From Shewanella sp. ANA-3 (GTDB taxonomy: Bacteria > Pseudomonadota > Gammaproteobacteria > Enterobacterales > Shewanellaceae): a stretch of 64,000 nt of DNA. Shown here piece after piece: positions 36,327 to 47,669 of this stretch; position 1 is the stretch's first letter; each line of letters starts with the position of its first letter. The stretch is taken from assembly GCF_000203935.1 (NCBI RefSeq), contig NC_008577.1:2294001-2358000 (forward strand), in the 5' to 3' direction. A program made the position numbers and the translations under genes. The notes beneath the pieces are model-generated. The model searched no databases and was not told the DNA's origin. It was given only the letters and a program-made list of their open reading frames with translations.

Positions 36327-38888
36327 ATGATCAAAAGAACCAAAGTTGCGTCGGCTATTAATTTAGCTGTCGTTAGCTCAATTGCTGCTGGTACCTTTGT
36401 AGCATCAAGCGCATTTGCAGCTGAAGAGACTGCAAAAGTAGAACGTATTGAAGTCACGGGTTCACGTATTCAACGTCAAGATATGGAAACAGCTTCTCCT
36501 GTTACCGTTATTGATGCTGCTGCAATTAAAGCCGAAGGCTTTACCTCTGTAGACCAAATGTTGCAAGTTCAAACCTCTATGGCGGGTGCTGCGGTTGGTT
36601 CAACCACCAACAACGGTGCGGACGGTGTTGCACAAGTTGACTTACGTGGTATGGGCTCGCAACGTACTCTCGTATTGCTGAACGGTCGTCGTATGGTGAA
36701 CTCAGGTTCAGGTGCTGACAGTGCTGTGGATTTAAACTCTATCCCAGTTGCTATGATCGCTCGCGTTGAAATCCTGAAAGACGGCGCTTCAGCGGTATAC
36801 GGTTCTGATGCGATTGCCGGTGTAGTTAACATCATCACTAAGAAAGATTTCGATGGTTTCCAATTAGACTTTAACGGCAGCGGTACCGACAAAGGTGACG
36901 GCGAAAACGGTGACATCAGCGCATTGTACGGCTTCAATACTGAAGGCGGTAACTATACCTTTGGTGCGGCTTACTCAGATCGTCGTGGTGTAGTTCAAGG
37001 TGACCGTGATTGGTATGATCCACTGGACAATACCAGTTCTATCATCCCAACGGGTGCTTTAAATCAAAAAGTTATCGATGCCAACGGTAATTGGGTTAAA
37101 AGAACTTCGACTTATGACTACTCAAATGATGTCTATTTCCAAACACCAAGTGAGCGCCGTAGCTTATTTGCAAATATGACGCAAGAGCTAGGCAATGATG
37201 TTGTTCTGACTGCGGATGCTATTTATACCAATCGCCGTTCTAACCAACAGCTTGCAGCACAGCCAGCTCAAATCAAATTGAATGTGTGTGGTGATCCAAG
37301 AGTTACCGATCCTACAGCAGGATGTCTGACCCTTGACCAAGGCATGATTGATGCTGGTATTGAAGCTGATGCCCGTGGACAAGTGCAATACAATAGACGT
37401 ATGAAGGATGTTGGCCCGCGTATTTATAACCAAGATACTGATACTTGGCGTTTATCAGCTGGTTTAGCAGGTTCTTTAGACGTTCATACGGGTATGAATT
37501 GGAATGTGGATTACACATTTGGTAAGAACGAAGCTAAGACAGGTGTTGCTAACTCTATTAACGCAACATTGATGGCTAATTCAATCTATGCCGACCCATA
37601 TGCTTGGTTTGAAGGTTCTCCTTTGACTGATGAGATGAAGGATGTTTCTTATGATCAGCAAGAGACGGGTGGTAATGAGCAGCAAACATTATCTGCAGGC
37701 TTAAACGGTGAATTATTCGATCTGAGTGCTGGAGCCGTGGGTTTCGCTATTGGTGCTGAATACCGTCGTGAAAGTGGTTTCTACAATCCAGATGCAATTG
37801 TTGTTGCAGGTGACAGTACTGCCGCTCAACAAGATCCTACAAGTGGCAACTACAACGTTATTTCTATCTTCCAAGAAGTGAGCGTGCCATTTACGGAAAA
37901 ACTAACGGGTGAATTTGCACTACGCTTAGACGATTACTCTACTTTCGGTAAAGCGACTACTTGGAAAATTGGTTTAACCTACACTGCAACAGATGAGCTG
38001 ATGGTTCGCACTGTAGCTGCTACCGGTTTCCGTGCTCCTAGCGTTGCTGAGCTATATGGCGGTAACTCAGGTTCATTTGATTATTTAACTAATCCTTGGT
38101 TACCTATGAGTGATCAAACTGGACAGATTTTAGTTAACCGTACATCTGATCCAGATTTGAAACCTGAAGAGTCAGAATCTTACACTGCAGGCTTAGTATA
38201 TTCGCCAAGCTATATTGATGGCATGTCAATTACCCTTGACTACTGGCGCTTCAAAGTCACTGATGCAATTGCTCGTGCAGACGTGCAAGTTGGTTTAGAC
38301 GCGTGTCATGGTGGTGATACAGAAGCTTGTAGCACATTCAATATCACAGCTGATGGTGACTTATTCAACTTAACAAGTGCACTGACTAACGTAGGCTCAC
38401 AGGACACCAGCGGTGTTGACTTCAACTTAGCTTATAACTTTGAGCTACTTGGTTTAGATTGGAAAGTGAGTAACGATACTACTTACTTGATTAAGTTCGA
38501 ACAGGATGGTGAAAACTATACTGGCACAATCGATGGTAATACGGGAGCTTATGCCCGCGTACGTAACAACTTCAGCATCTCTGCAGGTCAAGATGATTGG
38601 AGCGTGATGTACTTCAACCGTTATATCAGATCAATGGATGATGTTTACACTGACTATGATGCGAACGATAACCCATTCGTTGCAGTAAGAGGTGTAGATT
38701 CAATTCTGTATCACAACATTTCTGGTACTTACCATGTAAATGACAGCACAACTGTTAGTTTAGGTGTGAAGAACTTTACTGATGAGAAACCTCTTTACGT
38801 AACTAACGGCAGTGATGCTGGTACTGTTCCAGAAGTTTACGACACTATCGGCCGTACTATTTACGGTGGTGTAACAGTTAAGTTCTAA
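36327..38888 (+). CDS. TonB-dependent outer-membrane receptor
   Basis: 853-residue receptor. A signal peptide (cleavage after SAFA, about residue 31) is followed by a TonB-box-like VERIEVTGSRI, a plug domain (about 45-170, with VDLRGMGSQRTLVLLNGRRM and EILKDGASAVYGSDAIAGVVNIITK) and a 22-strand beta barrel ending in the outer-membrane signal GGVTVKF. It belongs to the large oxidised-substrate/oligosaccharide type rather than the classic siderophore type; the ligand is unknown. Codon use shifts towards preferred codons, suggesting high expression. A terminator follows. Confidence 0.93.
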   Translation: MIKRTKVASAINLAVVSSIAAGTFVASSAFAAEETAKVERIEVTGSRIQRQDMETASPVTVIDAAAIKAEGFTSVDQMLQVQTSMAGAAVGSTTNNGADGVAQVDLRGMGSQRTLVLLNGRRMVNSGSGADSAVDLNSIPVAMIARVEILKDGASAVYGSDAIAGVVNIITKKDFDGFQLDFNGSGTDKGDGENGDISALYGFNTEGGNYTFGAAYSDRRGVVQGDRDWYDPLDNTSSIIPTGALNQKVIDANGNWVKRTSTYDYSNDVYFQTPSERRSLFANMTQELGNDVVLTADAIYTNRRSNQQLAAQPAQIKLNVCGDPRVTDPTAGCLTLDQGMIDAGIEADARGQVQYNRRMKDVGPRIYNQDTDTWRLSAGLAGSLDVHTGMNWNVDYTFGKNEAKTGVANSINATLMANSIYADPYAWFEGSPLTDEMKDVSYDQQETGGNEQQTLSAGLNGELFDLSAGAVGFAIGAEYRRESGFYNPDAIVVAGDSTAAQQDPTSGNYNVISIFQEVSVPFTEKLTGEFALRLDDYSTFGKATTWKIGLTYTATDELMVRTVAATGFRAPSVAELYGGNSGSFDYLTNPWLPMSDQTGQILVNRTSDPDLKPEESESYTAGLVYSPSYIDGMSITLDYWRFKVTDAIARADVQVGLDACHGGDTEACSTFNITADGDLFNLTSALTNVGSQDTSGVDFNLAYNFELLGLDWKVSNDTTYLIKFEQDGENYTGTIDGNTGAYARVRNNFSISAGQDDWSVMYFNRYIRSMDDVYTDYDANDNPFVAVRGVDSILYHNISGTYHVNDSTTVSLGVKNFTDEKPLYVTNGSDAGTVPEVYDTIGRTIYGGVTVKF

Positions 38889-38909
38889 TCTAAAATAGAA
38901 CCAACCTTT

Positions 38910-38938
38910 AAAAAGCGCCTTCGGGCGCTTTTTTGTTT
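38910..38938 (+). terminator. Terminator of the TonB-dependent receptor gene
   Basis: Stem AAAAAGCGCC with a TTCG tetraloop (38920-38923) and GGCGCTTTTTT runs into TTTTGTTTTG, 22 bases after the stop. Confidence 0.92.
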
Positions 38939-39085
38939 TGGTGCAAAAGGTTACAAGCCGTTATCTATCGCTGCCAACTTGATCACAATTAAGCGAATAC
39001 TGATTTTTAATCATCTTCTAATGCTAGAGACATATTTTAAGTTATGGTAACATAAATGATATTGATTCTCGTTTGGTGTTTAGGG

Positions 39086-39766
39086 ATGAGTAAAATACTG
39101 TTAGTCGATGATGATCCATTATTCAGAGTTTGGTTAACTGAAGCGCTTAAAGCACAGGGACATGAAGTTGAATGTGCCGTAAACGGCGTTGAAGGGCTCA
39201 AACGTATTCGCAGCTTTAGGCCTGATATTATTATGCTCGATCTGGTGATGCCGCAAATGGATGGTTTCTCACTACTAGAGGCGAGGGACTGTATAACGCC
39301 TATCATGATGTTATCTGCCCGTGATAATGAGGCTGACAGGATCCGAAGCTACGAGCTTGGTGCGGATGATTTCTTAACGAAACCCTTTAGCATTAGAGAG
39401 TTATTGGTGCGTTTGCATGCCTTAGAGCGTCGATTAATCCCGCGCGCCACAGAGCCAATGGCAATCGAGCAGGCGACAATCCAGCCGGTCAAATTCGATG
39501 AGGCTGCTTATAGGATCACTATTGGTAAAAATGCCGTGGAGCTCACCCAAACCGAGTTTAGGTTGTTTAAGTATCTGTTCGAGCGTAAGGGGCAAGTGAT
39601 CACTAAGCAAGAGCTGCAAAAATCCGTATTGCAGAAGGACTTAGGCCGTTTTGATCGTAACTTGGATATGCATATTAGTAATACAAGGCGCAAACTGGCG
39701 AATACCCGTTTACCGCGGACATTAATCAATACGGTCCGTGGTCAAGGGTACAGTTTTTCCGCTTGA
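39086..39766 (+). CDS. OmpR/PhoB-family response regulator (orphan)
   Basis: 226-residue two-domain regulator. The receiver (about 1-115) has KILLVDDD, phospho-acceptor Asp in IIMLDLVMPQMDG, and the conserved lysine in DDFLTKPFSIREL. The C-terminal winged helix (about 130-226) has LTQTEFRLFKYLFERKGQVITK and INTVRGQGYSF. No histidine kinase is adjacent, so it is an orphan here. ATG 39086 (MSKILLVDDD) is used although the frame opens at 39056. It follows the receptor gene after a terminator. Confidence 0.93.
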   Translation: MSKILLVDDDPLFRVWLTEALKAQGHEVECAVNGVEGLKRIRSFRPDIIMLDLVMPQMDGFSLLEARDCITPIMMLSARDNEADRIRSYELGADDFLTKPFSIRELLVRLHALERRLIPRATEPMAIEQATIQPVKFDEAAYRITIGKNAVELTQTEFRLFKYLFERKGQVITKQELQKSVLQKDLGRFDRNLDMHISNTRRKLANTRLPRTLINTVRGQGYSFSA

Positions 39767-39946
39767 TGTGTTGTGAGAGGTTAACAAACTAGGCACTGAT
39801 GAATTACAGTGCGACTGCTGGCTTCTTAGGCAATTTTAGTCGCTTTCATTTTCCCCTGATACGGATTTGGTTTATTCTAACGGGCATTATAGGTGATGCG
39901 TATTCAGCATCATTACCCTCACATGAATAACCAAGTAGGAATCATT

Positions 39947-41074
39947 ATGCGGATCAGTGCCAATTTTGATGGCGGAAATATCCAAGTCATTAATCTTGAT
40001 AATAAAGATGATATTCAACTGGCAATCCGTCCCGATGCGGGCGGTGAGTTTTATCAATGGTTCAACTTCCGATTCGAAGGTGAGGTGGGTAATCAATACA
40101 CCTTAAATATCATCAATGCGGGCACCGCTTCCTATCCTAAGGGCTGGCAAGATTACCATGCGGTCGCCAGTTACGATCGCCAGCATTGGTTCCGTGTGCC
40201 AACCCAATATATCGATGGCAAACTGAGCATTCAGTTAGCGCTTGATTGTGATGCGATTCAAATCGCCTACTTTGCACCCTACAGCTACGAGCGTCACTTA
40301 GATTTACTCAGCAACGCACAATTGCATCCCGATGTTAATCTTGAGCATTTAGGTCTGACCTTAGATGGCCGCGATATCACCCTGATGAAAGTGGGCGATG
40401 GCAATCCTGATAAACGCAATATCTGGATCACTGCGAGACAACATCCCGGTGAAACCATGGCGGAATGGTTAGTCGAAGGCTTAGTGAATCGTCTGCTGGA
40501 TAACGATTGTCCAACGGCAAAAGCGCTGCTCGATAAAGCGAATTTCTACATAGTGCCTAACATGAACCCGGATGGCAGCGTAAGAGGCCATCTGCGTACC
40601 AATGCGATTGGGGTTAACCTTAACCGTGAATGGCAAACTCCGAGCTTAGAAAGAAGCCCTGAGGTCTACCATGTAGTGCATAAGATGCAGCAAACGGGCG
40701 TGGATTTGTTTTACGATGTCCATGGTGATGAAGGCTTGCCCTATGTATTCCTCGCGGGTTGTGAGGGTGTGCCTGCTTACAATGAACGATTGGCACAGCT
40801 GCAAGCTGATTTTAGTCAGGCATTAACCTTGGCCAGTGCCGATTTCCAAACCGAGTTTGGTTACGCTAAAGACGAGCCAGGTCAAGCCAACTTGACCGTG
40901 GCCTCTAATTGGGTAGCACAAACCTTCGATTGCTTGTCGAACACCTTAGAAATGCCTTTTAAAGACAACAACAACCTGCAGGATCCGTTTGTGGGTTGGT
41001 CGCCAGAGCGAAGCATTTACTTAGGCGAAGCTTCATTGATTGCCATGCTCGCCGTGGTTGATAAGTTAAGATAG
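39947..41074 (+). CDS. M14-family zinc carboxypeptidase (cytosolic carboxypeptidase-like)
   Basis: 375-residue protein. An N-terminal beta domain (about 1-125, FEGEVGNQYTLNIINAG, W/Y-rich) is typical of the M14 cytosolic carboxypeptidase N-domain. The catalytic domain has zinc ligands in RQHPGETMAEW (H and E) and YDVHGDEGLPY (H), the substrate-binding NPDGSVRGHLRTN and NLNREW, and the catalytic glutamate in NTLEMPFKDN. Bacterial members may trim C-terminal residues from peptides or peptidoglycan. No signal peptide is seen. ATG 39947 has AGGAA upstream. It is followed by two short genes on the same strand. Confidence 0.88.
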   Translation: MRISANFDGGNIQVINLDNKDDIQLAIRPDAGGEFYQWFNFRFEGEVGNQYTLNIINAGTASYPKGWQDYHAVASYDRQHWFRVPTQYIDGKLSIQLALDCDAIQIAYFAPYSYERHLDLLSNAQLHPDVNLEHLGLTLDGRDITLMKVGDGNPDKRNIWITARQHPGETMAEWLVEGLVNRLLDNDCPTAKALLDKANFYIVPNMNPDGSVRGHLRTNAIGVNLNREWQTPSLERSPEVYHVVHKMQQTGVDLFYDVHGDEGLPYVFLAGCEGVPAYNERLAQLQADFSQALTLASADFQTEFGYAKDEPGQANLTVASNWVAQTFDCLSNTLEMPFKDNNNLQDPFVGWSPERSIYLGEASLIAMLAVVDKLR

Positions 41075-41082
41075 GTGCGACT

Positions 41083-41400
41083 ATGGCATTAATCGAATGT
41101 CCAATCTGCCGTAAACGGATGTCGAGCAAAGCACCAGCTTGCCCGCATTGTGAGGCAAAAACCAATGGTGACAATAGCTCGCTCGCTCGGATCAGTCATA
41201 TCCAAAAATCCAGCAGCTTAATGAACCAAAGCTTTGTCGCCATGACGCTGTTTATTGCGGGGGTGGTGATTTGGTTTTGGGGCGGCGAGCCCGCCGAAGG
41301 TTTGCGCGCGACCATTGGCGTCATCTGTTTTGTCTTTGGTTTTGTGGGTTATTTAATTACCCGCGTTAGAATCGTATTACATAAGCGAAAGAGTGTATGA
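41083..41400 (+). CDS. Small zinc-ribbon membrane protein
   Basis: 105-residue protein. Two CxxC pairs at the N-terminus (CPICRKRMSSKAPACPHC) form a zinc ribbon, followed by two hydrophobic helices (about 48-66 and 75-96). It starts eight bases after the carboxypeptidase and overlaps the YeaC-like gene by four bases, so the three form an operon. Function is unknown. Confidence 0.85.
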   Translation: MALIECPICRKRMSSKAPACPHCEAKTNGDNSSLARISHIQKSSSLMNQSFVAMTLFIAGVVIWFWGGEPAEGLRATIGVICFVFGFVGYLITRVRIVLHKRKSV

Positions 41401-41678
41401 CCGACATTAATCAAGTAATCGACCAAATGCCCGAAGAAGTCTATGAAAGGCTGCGTAGCGCCGCTGAATTAGGCAAATGGGAAGATGGCACAGTATTAAC
41501 CGAAGCCCAGCGTGAGTCGACTCTTCAAGTGGTGATGCTCTATCAGGCGCGCCGCTTAGATCAAACTGAGCATTTCACCATAGCGGCCGGTGGCAAATTA
41601 AATGAGCTGTCGAAGGCGGAGTTGAAGAAACAATTCCGTGGCGAGTCTATTGCTGAGTTTAAAGCTGACGAACTCTAA
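41397..41678 (+). CDS. yeaC: YeaC family protein (DUF1315)
   Basis: 93-residue protein matching the YeaC/DUF1315 family (MPEEVYERLRSAAELGKW, GTVLTEAQRESTLQVVMLYQAR). Function is unknown. It starts inside the stop of the zinc-ribbon gene (ATGA) and is followed by a terminator. Confidence 0.88.
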   Translation: MTDINQVIDQMPEEVYERLRSAAELGKWEDGTVLTEAQRESTLQVVMLYQARRLDQTEHFTIAAGGKLNELSKAELKKQFRGESIAEFKADEL

Positions 41679-41702
41679 TTGTTGTGTTAATGCTTAAACA
41701 AC

Positions 41703-41730
41703 AAAAAGCCCACGAATGTGGGCTTTTTCA
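41703..41730 (+). terminator. Terminator after yeaC
   Basis: Stem AAAAAGCCCAC (41703-41713), loop GAAT, GTGGGCTTTTT (41718-41728). The A/T symmetry means it may also serve the convergent ansA gene. Confidence 0.9.
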
Positions 41731-41748
41731 TGCGTAACGTTTCGATAC

Positions 41749-42762
41749 TTAGTCGGGGCTGAGCTCACCAACCAAGTTTTGCAGCATGGCAGTTTTAATT
41801 TCGCTCGGCTTTAAGTTTTTCGATAGCAGATAATGCAACTTAGCCAGTGCGGCTTCAATGGTCATGTCTGCACCACTGATCACCCCCGCTTTGGCGAGGG
41901 CATTGCCCGTAGCGTAACCGCCCATATTCACTTTGCCTTGGAAACACTGAGTTAGGTTCACTAACACAATTCCACGCTCATCCGCTTGCTTTAGGGTATC
42001 GAGTAATGCCGCATCCTGTGGTGCATTGCCCACGCCAAAGGTTAGTAAAATCAGCGCCTTTACAGGTTGCTGTAGAATGTTCTCAAAAATTTGTGTCGAA
42101 ATACCAGGATAGAGAGTCACCACTCCGACAGGCTGCGGGCTGATATTCGCCACTTCTAACGGCTTATCACTTGGCGTGGCAATTTTACCTGCACGCAGAT
42201 TAATTTTAATCCCTGCCTCAAGCAGTAAGGGGAAGTTAGGCGAGGCAAAGGCATCGAAGCCATCGGCATGGGCTTTGGTGGAACGATTACCGCGGAACAG
42301 TTTGTTATTAAAGAATAAACACACTTCAGCCACCGGATAATTGGCGGCGATATATAAAGAGTTAAGTAGGTTGGTTTGACCGTCTGATCTCAGCTGTGCC
42401 AATGGAATTTGAGAGCCGGTGACGATAACAGGCTTTGACAGACCTTGAAGCATAAAGGATAAGGCCGATGCAGTATAGGCCATGGTATCTGTGCCGTGGA
42501 GGATCACAAAGCCATCGTACTTGTCGTAATTGGCCTTGATATCATCGGCGATCATTTGCCAGTCGGTTGGTGCCATGTTTGATGAGTCGATGAGCGGGCA
42601 GTACTCATGGATCACAAACTCAGGCATTTCATCATGGTAAAACTCGGGCATGGATTGGACACATTGGGTCAAAAAGCCTGCCACCGGTGCAAAGCCATTC
42701 GCGGTTTTTTGCATGCCTATGGTGCCGCCCGTATAGGCGACGTAAATGGAGCGTTTAGTCAT
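41749..42762 (-). CDS. ansA: L-asparaginase I (cytoplasmic)
   Basis: 337-residue asparaginase. The N-terminal nucleophile motif YVAYTGGTIGM and the second active-site block FVILHGTDTMAYTASAL are intact. There is no signal peptide, in agreement with the cytoplasmic type I enzyme. It hydrolyses asparagine to aspartate and ammonia. The frame extends to 42861, but ATG 42762 (MTKRSIYVAY) fits the family. A terminator lies between sppA and ansA, so it has its own promoter. Confidence 0.95.
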   Translation of the reverse strand: MTKRSIYVAYTGGTIGMQKTANGFAPVAGFLTQCVQSMPEFYHDEMPEFVIHEYCPLIDSSNMAPTDWQMIADDIKANYDKYDGFVILHGTDTMAYTASALSFMLQGLSKPVIVTGSQIPLAQLRSDGQTNLLNSLYIAANYPVAEVCLFFNNKLFRGNRSTKAHADGFDAFASPNFPLLLEAGIKINLRAGKIATPSDKPLEVANISPQPVGVVTLYPGISTQIFENILQQPVKALILLTFGVGNAPQDAALLDTLKQADERGIVLVNLTQCFQGKVNMGGYATGNALAKAGVISGADMTIEAALAKLHYLLSKNLKPSEIKTAMLQNLVGELSPD

Positions 42763-42823
42763 TCTTGTCGTTATCTTAGCTGCAAGTGAGCTAATTATAC
42801 GATTTTGCAGGCATAAACCCAAT

Positions 42824-42850
42824 AAAAAAGCCCGAGGCAATCGGGCTTTT
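42824..42850 (-). terminator. sppA terminator
   Basis: On the minus strand AAAAGCCCGA (42850-42841), a short loop and TCGGGCTTTT run into TTATT, 24 bases after the sppA stop. Confidence 0.9.
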
Positions 42851-42873
42851 GTGTCCTTCATTTTGAGTCTGCG

Positions 42874-44718
42874 TTAGTTGATCGCACAGCTGTCACAATA
42901 CACATACACATGGTTAGGATCGTTAAAGGCCGCGATGGTCTTTAAGCTGCCCGTCCATTGCGCCAACATTTGCTCAAGCAGTGTTGAATGGCTGAGTGAC
43001 GCGGGCAAGTAGGCCGAAACAGAGGCAAACATTTGCTGCACAAAACGCTGTTCAGGCGTGAGCTCTTGTTCAATTACGCGGGTATCGAATAGGCTTAAAT
43101 CTGCCAATTTAGCGGCTTTGGCAACGGCTTGGTCGATATCGCCAAGCTCGTCCACTAAACCTAACTCTAGGGCTTTTTTACCACTCCACACACGGCCTTG
43201 GGCGATGCTATCCACTTGTTCCAAGGTCATTTTACGTTCCTTAGCGACCAGTGAGATAAAGTCTAAGTAACCACGCTCGATATGACGCTGGATAACCGAT
43301 TCGATTTGTGGCGAGAGGGTACGAGTTACAGACAATCCCGCCCATTCAGAGGTCGATACACCATCGGTATGAATACCTAAGCTAGCGAGTGAATCTTCGA
43401 AGGTGGTGATCATCCCGAAGATCCCGATAGAGCCCGTCAGTGTAGTTGGGGTTGCGAAGATATAATCGGCGCTAGCCGAAATCCAGTAGCCGCCAGACGC
43501 CGCAAGGCTGCCCATACTCACCACCACAGGTTTACCCGCCGCTTTGAGGGCGAGTAATTCTTGGCGGATCTGCTCTGAGGCAAAGGCGCTGCCGCCAGGG
43601 CTGTCGACTCTAAGTACCAGCGCTTTGATATGTTTATCAAATCGCGCCTTACGTAACAGCTCTGCAGTGCTATCGCCACCGATTTGGCCGGCGGGTTGGC
43701 TGCCATTTAAAATGGTGCCGCTGGCAACGATAATGCCGACACTGTCTTGCTCAACAAAGCTTGGCAAAGGCGTCACTAAGGTTAAGTAGTCGTAAAAGCT
43801 GACTTGCTTAAAGCTGTCACCCGACTTCTCTTTACCCACGCTATCGAGCATGACTTTACGGAACTCTTCATCGGTCGCTAGGGTATCGACCCATTTCATA
43901 TTGATGGCCATAGTGGCGGAGTCGCCTTCGGCCTTATCCAGTTGCGCGAGGTAGCTTGCCGAGTCCAGCACTAAGGTATTGGCATCAATTTGGCGGTTTT
44001 CTGCAACCGTTTGAGTATAACTCTGCCAAACATCGGCGAGTAGGGCGCTGCTTGCCTCTCTGGCCGCATCCGACATATCGTCACGCATGTAAGGTTCTAC
44101 CGCGGATTTAAAGGTGCCGACGCGGAAAATGTGTGCCTTTATCTTGAGCTTCTCGAGGGCGGATTTGAAGTATTGGTTATACATACTCAAGCCATCGAGA
44201 GAAACACTGCCTTGGGGATTGAGGTAAATGGTATCGGCAAAGCTGGCAAGAAAGTATTGGTTTTGCTCGTAATAGTTTCCAATTGCCACCACTTTTTTGC
44301 CGCTTTCTTTAAAACGATTCAGGGCATCGCCAATGGATTGTAATTTGCTGATCCCTGCGCGTTTCAGCTCGGCTAAGTCTAAGACTATGGTGCTGATCCT
44401 GTTATCGTGCGTCGCGTTATCAATCACATAGATAATATCGGACAGCAGGATTTCACCATCGCTGCTGCCGTTATTGCCTTGTTTAAGTGCGGCTTCAATT
44501 GGGTCGACCTGTTGTTTTTGATCGACAATTGAACCTGCCAGATTGAGCACCAATGCTGAGTTCTCTTCGACCTGAATATCCTCACTGCTGCCAATAGTAA
44601 TGAGGATGATGGCCAGGAAGCCAAAAAAAATCAGGTTGAGTATGAATTTACGGATCCCGTTGAGGGTGTTCCATATAAATAAACATATTCTCTTGAAAAA
44701 CGATGGGTTAGCGGACAT
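42874..44718 (-). CDS. sppA: Signal peptide peptidase SppA (protease IV)
   Basis: 614-residue tandem-domain S49 serine protease anchored by an N-terminal helix (about residues 20-43). The catalytic lysine is in RVGTFKSAVEPYMRDDMS in the first repeat, and the nucleophilic serine in SMGSLAASGGYWISA in the second. DSPGGSAFASEQIRQEL is the conserved substrate-binding strand. It degrades cleaved signal peptides at the inner membrane. Length matches E. coli protease IV. It is divergent from fadH. Confidence 0.96.
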   Translation of the reverse strand: MSANPSFFKRICLFIWNTLNGIRKFILNLIFFGFLAIILITIGSSEDIQVEENSALVLNLAGSIVDQKQQVDPIEAALKQGNNGSSDGEILLSDIIYVIDNATHDNRISTIVLDLAELKRAGISKLQSIGDALNRFKESGKKVVAIGNYYEQNQYFLASFADTIYLNPQGSVSLDGLSMYNQYFKSALEKLKIKAHIFRVGTFKSAVEPYMRDDMSDAAREASSALLADVWQSYTQTVAENRQIDANTLVLDSASYLAQLDKAEGDSATMAINMKWVDTLATDEEFRKVMLDSVGKEKSGDSFKQVSFYDYLTLVTPLPSFVEQDSVGIIVASGTILNGSQPAGQIGGDSTAELLRKARFDKHIKALVLRVDSPGGSAFASEQIRQELLALKAAGKPVVVSMGSLAASGGYWISASADYIFATPTTLTGSIGIFGMITTFEDSLASLGIHTDGVSTSEWAGLSVTRTLSPQIESVIQRHIERGYLDFISLVAKERKMTLEQVDSIAQGRVWSGKKALELGLVDELGDIDQAVAKAAKLADLSLFDTRVIEQELTPEQRFVQQMFASVSAYLPASLSHSTLLEQMLAQWTGSLKTIAAFNDPNHVYVYCDSCAIN

Positions 44719-44821
44719 TAGCCACTCCTTTGCTTATCGAATGTGCCAATGCTAACTGAAAATCCCCTCACTGGCTAAACACAATTGTAAAGGATTTTAA
44801 CTTTTAACCCCCTAGCAACAG

Positions 44822-44871
44822 TTGAGCTTACATTTGACTCAAGGTATGCTCATTTAAATCACTTGTTTAAA
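44822..44871 (+). promoter_or_regulatory. fadH promoter with PsrA/FadR-like dyad
   Basis: TTGAGC (44822-44827) and TATGCT (44845-44850) are spaced by 17 bases. Overlapping the expected transcription start is the dyad TTTAAAT-N5-GTTTAAA (44853-44871), similar to the TTNAAAC/GTTTNAA sites of PsrA, the fatty-acid-degradation repressor of Shewanella and Pseudomonas. The position suits repression in the absence of fatty acids. Confidence 0.5.
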
Positions 44872-44883
44872 AAGGATGTTTGA

Positions 44884-46902
<2,019 letters not shown>

Positions 46903-46923
46903 TTGTTAAGCTATTTCACCAAT

Positions 46924-46984
46924 AAAAAGCCTGAGTTTAACTCAGGCTTTTTTGTTGATTTTGACTCAGGCTTTTTTGTTGATT
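46924..46984 (+). terminator. fadH terminator with duplicated 3' arm
   Basis: AAAAGCCTGAG (46924-46935 region) pairs with CTCAGGCTTTT (46941-46951), followed by TTTTTG. The 21-base segment from 46940 (ACTCAGGCTTTTTTGTTGAT, then T) recurs at 46964-46984, a tandem duplication of the descending arm with a 24-base period. Confidence 0.88.
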
Positions 46985-47026
46985 GATATGAAGATAAGAG
47001 CCTATCTGCATGAGTGGGACATTTGC

Positions 47027-47482
47027 TTAGTTGGGTAAATGCCCATAACTGACGACCCGCGTGACTTGCCACTGGCCATTGGTGCGTTGCCAGAGCATTA
47101 AAAATTTGGCTTTGCCATCACAACTGCCAGTTTCTAGACTGCAAAATTTATGAATGCCTTCAGTTATCGCGCCAAAGTCTTTGATGGGATAGGCTTGAAA
47201 GCTTTCTTCAACCAGTGAGCGGGTGTATTTGCCGCAGGCATAGTTTTTAGTGTTGTTGATCATTGATTGGCGATCCCAAGTCACACCACCATTGTCATGG
47301 TAAAACTCGACCTTCTCTGCAAAGTAACTTTCGTGCAGCTTGAGTTGTTGCTCATCGGCACAGTGATTAAATGAAGCAAATACCTTGTTATCCATGTCTT
47401 TCATCTCGGCAACGAGGTTATCTTCAATCGAAAATGCACTCATCGACACAAGCAGCAAGCTGATTGCGATTAACTTATCCAT
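47027..47482 (-). CDS. Exported NTF2-like / DUF4440-type protein
   Basis: 151-residue protein with a signal peptide (MDKLIAISLLLVSMSAFS). The mature part resembles the SnoaL/NTF2-like fold: ESYFAEKVEFYHDNGGVTWDRQSM and a C-terminal strand pair KFLMLWQRTNGQWQVTRVVSYGH. Four cysteines could form two disulfides in the periplasm. ATG 47482 has a strong AAGGAGA upstream. Function is unknown; it may bind a small ligand. Confidence 0.75.
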   Translation of the reverse strand: MDKLIAISLLLVSMSAFSIEDNLVAEMKDMDNKVFASFNHCADEQQLKLHESYFAEKVEFYHDNGGVTWDRQSMINNTKNYACGKYTRSLVEESFQAYPIKDFGAITEGIHKFCSLETGSCDGKAKFLMLWQRTNGQWQVTRVVSYGHLPN

Positions 47483-47669
47483 AGCTCTCCTTGGTAGAAA
47501 CGGGCCACCTAATACAAAGTAAAAGTAAGTGGAAAGCAATAACATAATGAACTTTTGGCAAGCTAACAAGGGCGAGTGATAAAGTGTTTAGGAAGCCGTA
47601 AAGATGGTGTCTTGCTAATCAGTAAGCGTTATAAGGGAAGAAAATACCCATTTGTTGTAGACGACTCTA

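Noticed and set aside
36203..36457. 84-codon minus-strand frame antisense to the start of the TonB-dependent receptor
   Set aside because: It is antisense to the signal peptide region; the composition reflects the complementary strand of a real gene.
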